From UKL13-3 sp964392775 (GTDB lineage: Bacteria > Bacteroidota > Bacteroidia > UKL13-3), in assembly GCA_964392775.1 (NCBI GenBank), contig CAYMRD010000004.1, forward strand, positions 89,615 to 153,614: a stretch of DNA of 64,000 nucleotides, read 5' to 3'. The translations under genes were made by a program, and so were the position numbers. The notes under the pieces were generated by a model, which worked only from the letters and a program-made list of their open reading frames with translations, made no database searches and was not told the origin of the DNA. Positions 60,371 to 64,000 of the stretch are shown here, piece by piece; positions within the stretch are counted from its first letter, which is position 1; every line of letters starts with the position of its first letter.

Positions 60371-61699
60371 TTAAATCTCTCTGTTCACATCCCACTGTTC
60401 CATGTAGTCGGCTACACGTCTGAGGAATGAACCTCCGAGTGAACCATCCACCACGCGGTGATCATAGCTTAATGAAAGGAACATGATATGACGGATGGCA
60501 ATAACATCACCCATTTCGGTTTCAAGTACAGCCGGTTTTTTCTTGATGCTGCCGGTAGCCATAATAGCCACTTGTGGTTGGTTGATGATAGGTGTTCCCA
60601 TTACGTTTCCAAAACCACCCACGTTGGTGAGGGTAAAAGTTCCACCCGAAATTTCGTCAGGAGACAATTTATTGGCACGTGCACGGTTGGCCAGGTCGTT
60701 TACCGATTTGGTCAACCCGATAAGGTTCATATTGTCGGAGTTTTTGATTACCGGTACAATCAGGTTACCCGAAGGCAAAGCTGCGGCCATTCCGATATTG
60801 ATGTTTTTACGTTTGATGATGTTTTGTCCATCCACCGAAACATTGATCATCGGGTAATCTTTTATGGCTTTCACCACGCACTCAATAAACATTGGCGTGA
60901 ACGTGATTTTTTCACCTTCGCGTTTTTCGTATACTTTTTTCGCTTTATCGCGCCATACCACCATATTGGTTACGTCTGCTTCCACAAAGGAAGTAACGTG
61001 TGGCGATACATGCTTGCTCATCACCATGTGATCGGCAATCAGTTTGCGCATGCGGTCCATTTCAATAATTTCGTCACCCGGCATTAAAGTAACCTTAGGT
61101 GCCTGCGGAGCCGAAGCCGGTTGAGCAGCAGGAGCGCTTACTTTCACTTCGGGAGTTGCTACCGGAGCACTTGGTTGTGCCACAGGTGCATTGCCACGGT
61201 TTTGAACGTAGGCTAAAATATCTTTTTTGGTTACGCGGCCTTCGTTTCCGGTACCGGCAATGGTTTCCAACTCAGTCATGCTGATGTTTTCTTCTCTGGC
61301 AATATTGAGCACCAATGGAGAATAAAAACGTGCACCACCACTATTGCTAACAGTTTGGGTAGCTACTGCAATTGTTTTTTCAATGTTTACAACGGCAGCT
61401 TTCACTTCGGGAGTAGCTTCGGCTTTGGGAGCCGGAGCGCTAGGTGCAGCCGCGCTGCCTTCCATGGCAATAATGGCAATGGCAGAACCTACTGCTACTA
61501 CATCACCTTCTTTAAAAAGTATTTTTTTGAGAACGCCTCCTTTGGGAGACGGAACTTCTGAATCTACCTTATCGGTAGCAATTTCCAATACCGTTTCATC
61601 CGGAGCAATGGTGTCTCCTTCGTTTTTCGTCCAGCGAATGATGGTTGCTTCGGCAATACTTTCACCCATTTTGGGCATCACTAGTTCAAAATCAGCCAT
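60371..61699 (-). CDS. 2-oxoacid dehydrogenase E2 (dihydrolipoamide acyltransferase)
   Basis: 442 residues, cytoplasmic. Residues 1-75 are a lipoyl domain with the lipoylated Lys44 in EIATDKVDSE. An Ala/Pro-rich linker follows. Residues about 125-170 are the E1/E3-binding domain (FYSPLVLNIAREENISMTEL). A second linker leads to the acyltransferase core (220-442) with IEMDRMRKLIADHMVMSKHV and the catalytic LSYDHRVVDG. A single lipoyl domain and the MPKMGESIAEATI start fit the branched-chain or pyruvate type; the exact substrate is not certain. E1 and E3 are not in the window. Confidence 0.92.
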   Translation of the reverse strand: MADFELVMPKMGESIAEATIIRWTKNEGDTIAPDETVLEIATDKVDSEVPSPKGGVLKKILFKEGDVVAVGSAIAIIAMEGSAAAPSAPAPKAEATPEVKAAVVNIEKTIAVATQTVSNSGGARFYSPLVLNIAREENISMTELETIAGTGNEGRVTKKDILAYVQNRGNAPVAQPSAPVATPEVKVSAPAAQPASAPQAPKVTLMPGDEIIEMDRMRKLIADHMVMSKHVSPHVTSFVEADVTNMVVWRDKAKKVYEKREGEKITFTPMFIECVVKAIKDYPMINVSVDGQNIIKRKNINIGMAAALPSGNLIVPVIKNSDNMNLIGLTKSVNDLANRARANKLSPDEISGGTFTLTNVGGFGNVMGTPIINQPQVAIMATGSIKKKPAVLETEMGDVIAIRHIMFLSLSYDHRVVDGSLGGSFLRRVADYMEQWDVNREI

Positions 61700-61883
61700 G
61701 TTTATTTGGTTTACCCCGATGGGTGTTGGTTAATCTATAATATGGAGCAAAAATAAGTTTTTGATGCACTATTGCAAGTTTGAGAGTGATTAGGTAATTA
61801 GGGAATTAAGTAATTAAGGGATTAGGTTATTGAGCACAGGACTTAACCAACCAATTACTTAACCAACTTAATTACTTATCCAA
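61700..61883. repeat. AT-rich spacer with ATTAGGTAATTA and its mirror
   Basis: GATTAGGTAATTAGGGAATT near 61788 is loosely mirrored by AACTTAATTACTTATCCAAT near 61865. It is like the spacers around 17130 and 56170. It would hold the E2 promoter and the end of the obgE transcript. Confidence 0.45.
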
Positions 61884-62882
61884 TTACTTCTCATCCTCAC
61901 TGATCATTTCCCACAGCTTGTCTTTGAGCTTGGTGATATTATACCCTGTGGCCGAACTGATGAACATGTGCGGAACACGGGGTAGTTCTTTTTTAATGGC
62001 TGCCATTAATTCTTCATCCAGCATATCGCTTTTGCTGATGACGAGCAATCGTTTTTTGTCCATTAATTCTTTGTTGTACAGTTTCAGCTCATTGACCAAA
62101 ACCTTGTAATCCGCTTTGATATCATTGCTATCTGCCGGAATGAGGAATAATAAAGTAGCATTCCGTTCAATATGACGCAGAAAGCGGGTTCCGAGTCCTT
62201 TGCCTTCGTGGGCTCCTTCAATAATTCCCGGAATATCGGCCATCACAAAACTTTTGTAATCGCGGTATTCCACAATTCCTAAGTTAGGCACCAATGTGGT
62301 AAACGGATAGTCGGCAATCTCAGGTTTGGCAGCACTCACTACACTTAGCAAGGTTGATTTTCCTGCATTGGGAAATCCAACCAATCCTACATCGGCCAAT
62401 ATTTTTAGTTCCAGAATTTTCCATTCTTCTTTTCCGGGCTCTCCGGGTTGTGAAAAACGAGGGGTTTGGTTGGTAGCTGATTTGTAGTGAGCATTTCCCT
62501 GTCCGCCACGACCACCGTACAACAACACTTCTTCCTGTCCGTCTTCGGTGATTTCAAACAATACTTCTCCGGTTTCGGCATCTTTGGCTACGGTACCCAG
62601 GGGTACTTCCAAAAATTCATCGATTCCGTCTTTGCCGTGCTGGTTGGCTCCGCGACCGTTTTCACCCGGTTGGGCAATAATATGCTTGCGGTATTTTAAG
62701 TGGAGGAGGGTCCATTGCTGGGTGCTGCCACGTACAATGATATTGCCACCCCGGCCGCCATCGCCACCATCCGGCCCACCCATGGCAGTACGTTTGTCGC
62801 GCAAAAAGTGCATTGCCCCCTTACCGCCTTTTCCTGTGCGGCAACAAATTTTTACGTAGTCAACAAAGTTTGATTCGGCCAT
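61884..62882 (-). CDS. obgE: GTPase ObgE/CgtA
   Basis: 332 residues. The Obg fold (1-158) starts NFVDYVKICCRTGKGGKGAM and is rich in glycine (GGPDGGDGGRGGNIIVRGST). The GTPase domain has the P-loop GFPNAGKSTLL, switch TTLVPNLGIV, DIPGIIEGAHEGKGLG and the NKxD variant SKSDM (ISKSDMLDEE). It works in late 50S ribosome assembly and stringent response. It is on the same strand as adk with 163 bp between, an adjacency known in Bacteroidota. The C-terminal extension of some Obg proteins is absent. Confidence 0.96.
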   Translation of the reverse strand: MAESNFVDYVKICCRTGKGGKGAMHFLRDKRTAMGGPDGGDGGRGGNIIVRGSTQQWTLLHLKYRKHIIAQPGENGRGANQHGKDGIDEFLEVPLGTVAKDAETGEVLFEITEDGQEEVLLYGGRGGQGNAHYKSATNQTPRFSQPGEPGKEEWKILELKILADVGLVGFPNAGKSTLLSVVSAAKPEIADYPFTTLVPNLGIVEYRDYKSFVMADIPGIIEGAHEGKGLGTRFLRHIERNATLLFLIPADSNDIKADYKVLVNELKLYNKELMDKKRLLVISKSDMLDEELMAAIKKELPRVPHMFISSATGYNITKLKDKLWEMISEDEK

Positions 62883-63045
62883 TTTCGGTTTTCAGTTTTT
62901 TGTTTTCGGTTTCTGTTAACCGGTTTTATAATTTCAGTTTAAGATTGTTTAGGATAGTTGAAGAGAGTTAAAAATATTGTTCAGAATCTATTCGTCATAA
63001 ATTATGAACTTTCCCCTCCAACCTCCATCATCTAACCTCCAATCT

Positions 63046-63624
63046 CTAACCTCTTACTGCTCCAATTGCATTGCAGAGATCGTTGAAGATCGTTTCAATT
63101 TCTCCGATACCATTGATGCCTTTGTATTTACCTTGTGCGGTGTAGTAGTCTTTCACGGGCATGGTTTCGCTGTTGTAAACGTCAATACGTTTTTGGATTA
63201 CGGCAGGATCCTGATCATCGGCACGGCCGCTGTCTTTGCCACGAAGCAACAAACGTTTGCGCAATTCTTCTTCTTCCACTTCCAAAGCCAACATCATTGT
63301 AATAGATGTTCCTTTATCGCTCAAAAGGTTATCAAGGGCTTGCGCCTGAGCCTGTGTACGCGGGAATCCGTCAAAAATAAAACCTTTGGCATTGGGATTT
63401 TGGTTCACTTCACTGGCCAACATGCCAATGGTAACTTCATCCGGAACCAATTGTCCCTTGTCGATATAACTTTTGGCAAGGTTCCCCAGCTCGGTTCCTC
63501 CTTTGATGTTTGCTCTGAAAATATCGCCTGTTGACAGGTGAACCAATCCGTATTGCCCGATTAAACGAGCTGACTGTGTTCCTTTGCCGGCACCCGGAGG
63601 GCCAAAAAGTACAATGTTTAACAT
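63046..63624 (-). CDS. adk: Adenylate kinase
   Basis: 192 residues, the short form without the extended LID domain. P-loop GPPGAGKGTQ, the AMP site HLSTGDIFRA, and FIFDGFPRTQAQA are typical, with LLLRGKDSGRADDQ in place of a zinc-type LID. It interconverts ATP, ADP and AMP. Start MLNIVLFGPPGAG at 63624. A minisatellite lies upstream and GTTGGAGG-type letters downstream, so both promoter and terminator are inside repeats. Confidence 0.96.
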   Translation of the reverse strand: MLNIVLFGPPGAGKGTQSARLIGQYGLVHLSTGDIFRANIKGGTELGNLAKSYIDKGQLVPDEVTIGMLASEVNQNPNAKGFIFDGFPRTQAQAQALDNLLSDKGTSITMMLALEVEEEELRKRLLLRGKDSGRADDQDPAVIQKRIDVYNSETMPVKDYYTAQGKYKGINGIGEIETIFNDLCNAIGAVRG

Positions 63625-63659
63625 ATTATGCTAATGAATTGAATATGCTGCGAATTAAC

Positions 63660-63742
63660 GGAAAAATATTGGAAGTTGGAGGAGGGGAGTTGGATGATAG
63701 AAGTTGGATGTTGGAAGTTGGATGTTGGAAGTTGGAAGATGT
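63660..63742. repeat. TTGGAAGTTGGATG-type minisatellite
   Basis: GGAAGTTGGA, GGATGTTGGA and GAAGTTGGAT units follow each other directly upstream of adk on its strand. Same vocabulary as 6064-6200. Confidence 0.8.
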
Positions 63743-63753
63743 TAATAGGTTAA

Positions 63754-63906
63754 ATCTATCGGGATATTGTCAACTAAACTTTTCACATCCTCCGTACCCC
63801 CTAACTCTAAAGGGAGTTCCGCGCACAAGTCTTTTAGAAAGTGTGCGGTTGGTCCCCGCCAGGGGCAGGGGTGCGCGAGGGCAAGTTGACAATATCCCGA
63901 TAGTCA
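63754..63906. mobile_element. MITE-like inverted-repeat element, copy 3
   Basis: 153 bp with ends CTATCGGGATATTGTCAACT and its mirror AGTTGACAATATCCCGATAG, the best-kept ends of the three copies. An 11 bp direct repeat, TAATAGGTTAA, flanks it at 63743-63753 and 63907-63917. Orientation is opposite to copy 1 when the internal GGTCCCCGCC block is compared. It lies about 130 bp upstream of adk on that gene's strand. Confidence 0.88.
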
Positions 63907-63917
63907 TAATAGGTTAA

Positions 63918-64000
63918 TATGTTGAGGAGTGAACGCTGTGCGTTGGTCATGTCGATTTCTATGACAAATCCAAATGAGCTTGATATATCTTTCTATTATT
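63918..64000. other. Window end; no gene recognised
   Basis: On the minus strand an ATG near 63950 opens a short frame (MTNAQRSLLNILTYYD) that runs into the MITE. There is an in-frame TAG shortly upstream. It is too short to judge. Confidence 0.3.

Noticed and set aside
63004..63534. Long plus-strand open frame opposite adk
   Set aside because: Shadow of adk; no family pattern.

Overview
The window is a 64 kb piece of a draft genome from a Bacteroidota bacterium; genus and species cannot be told from the sequence. The evidence is: type IX secretion (T9SS) C-terminal sorting domains on at least four exported proteins; HmuY-type haem-binding proteins beside a TonB-dependent receptor; a pair of S46 dipeptidyl-peptidases; DUF3467 and DUF4920 proteins; and promoters of the Bacteroidota type (TAnnTTTG at -7, TTTG near -33) instead of E. 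coli-like boxes. Base composition is AT-rich. There are no rRNA genes, no CRISPR array and no intact insertion sequence. Three runs of exactly 100 N mark contig joins, and all three lie inside tandem repeats.

Layout. 1-3.4 kb: a cut-off secreted protein, cystathionine beta-synthase, one unrecognised exported protein, and a decayed XRE regulator interrupted by a small inverted-repeat element. 3.4-6.0 kb (minus): tRNA-Ala and the operon fbp / thioredoxin-like / surE / membrane protein. 6.0-8.0 kb: repeats with gap 1, then aspartate kinase. 8.1-13.7 kb (minus): a 1652-residue T9SS lipase-like/beta-helix protein and a lipoprotein. 13.9-21.3 kb: orphan response regulator, DUF3467 protein, carA, a four-helix-bundle protein, eno, divIC, and a chromate transporter operon. 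21.5-28.1 kb: a 2202-residue T9SS beta-helix protein. 28.2-30.9 kb: tRNA-His, a Tat-exported superoxide dismutase, a flippase and a DUF3817 protein.

31.1-37.8 kb is the most coherent accessory locus. Two divergent operons face each other: a lipoprotein CbiX-like chelatase plus a PepSY membrane protein on the minus strand, and HmuY (T9SS form), TonB-dependent receptor, HmuY (lipoprotein form) and a small cysteine-containing protein on the plus strand. Both promoters carry a similar AT-rich dyad between or over the -33/-7 elements, which suggests joint, probably iron-responsive, control. 37.9-52.2 kb is rich in exported proteins and peptidases (PD40 propeller, M28 with PDZ, DPP7-like and DPP11-like S46 enzymes, an HExxH metalloprotease), with ybaB, an ABC exporter, ribD and yigZ between them. 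52.3-63.6 kb (minus) is mostly core metabolism: queuosine-precursor transporter, beta-CASP nuclease, mazG, pyrG, kdsB with an MNT/HEPN pair, a 2-oxoacid dehydrogenase E2, obgE and adk.

The intergenic DNA is unusually structured. A 132-153 bp inverted-repeat element occurs three times, each copy between 11-12 bp direct repeats, which marks it as a mobile MITE-like element. A different 81-82 bp palindromic element has entered the 3' end of ybaB, carried duplicated ybaB pieces with it, and replaced the ancestral C-terminus with a 41-residue tail. Other families include a 190 bp and an 83 bp tandem repeat, GTTGGAGGATGGA-type minisatellites, and a perfect 50 bp palindrome.
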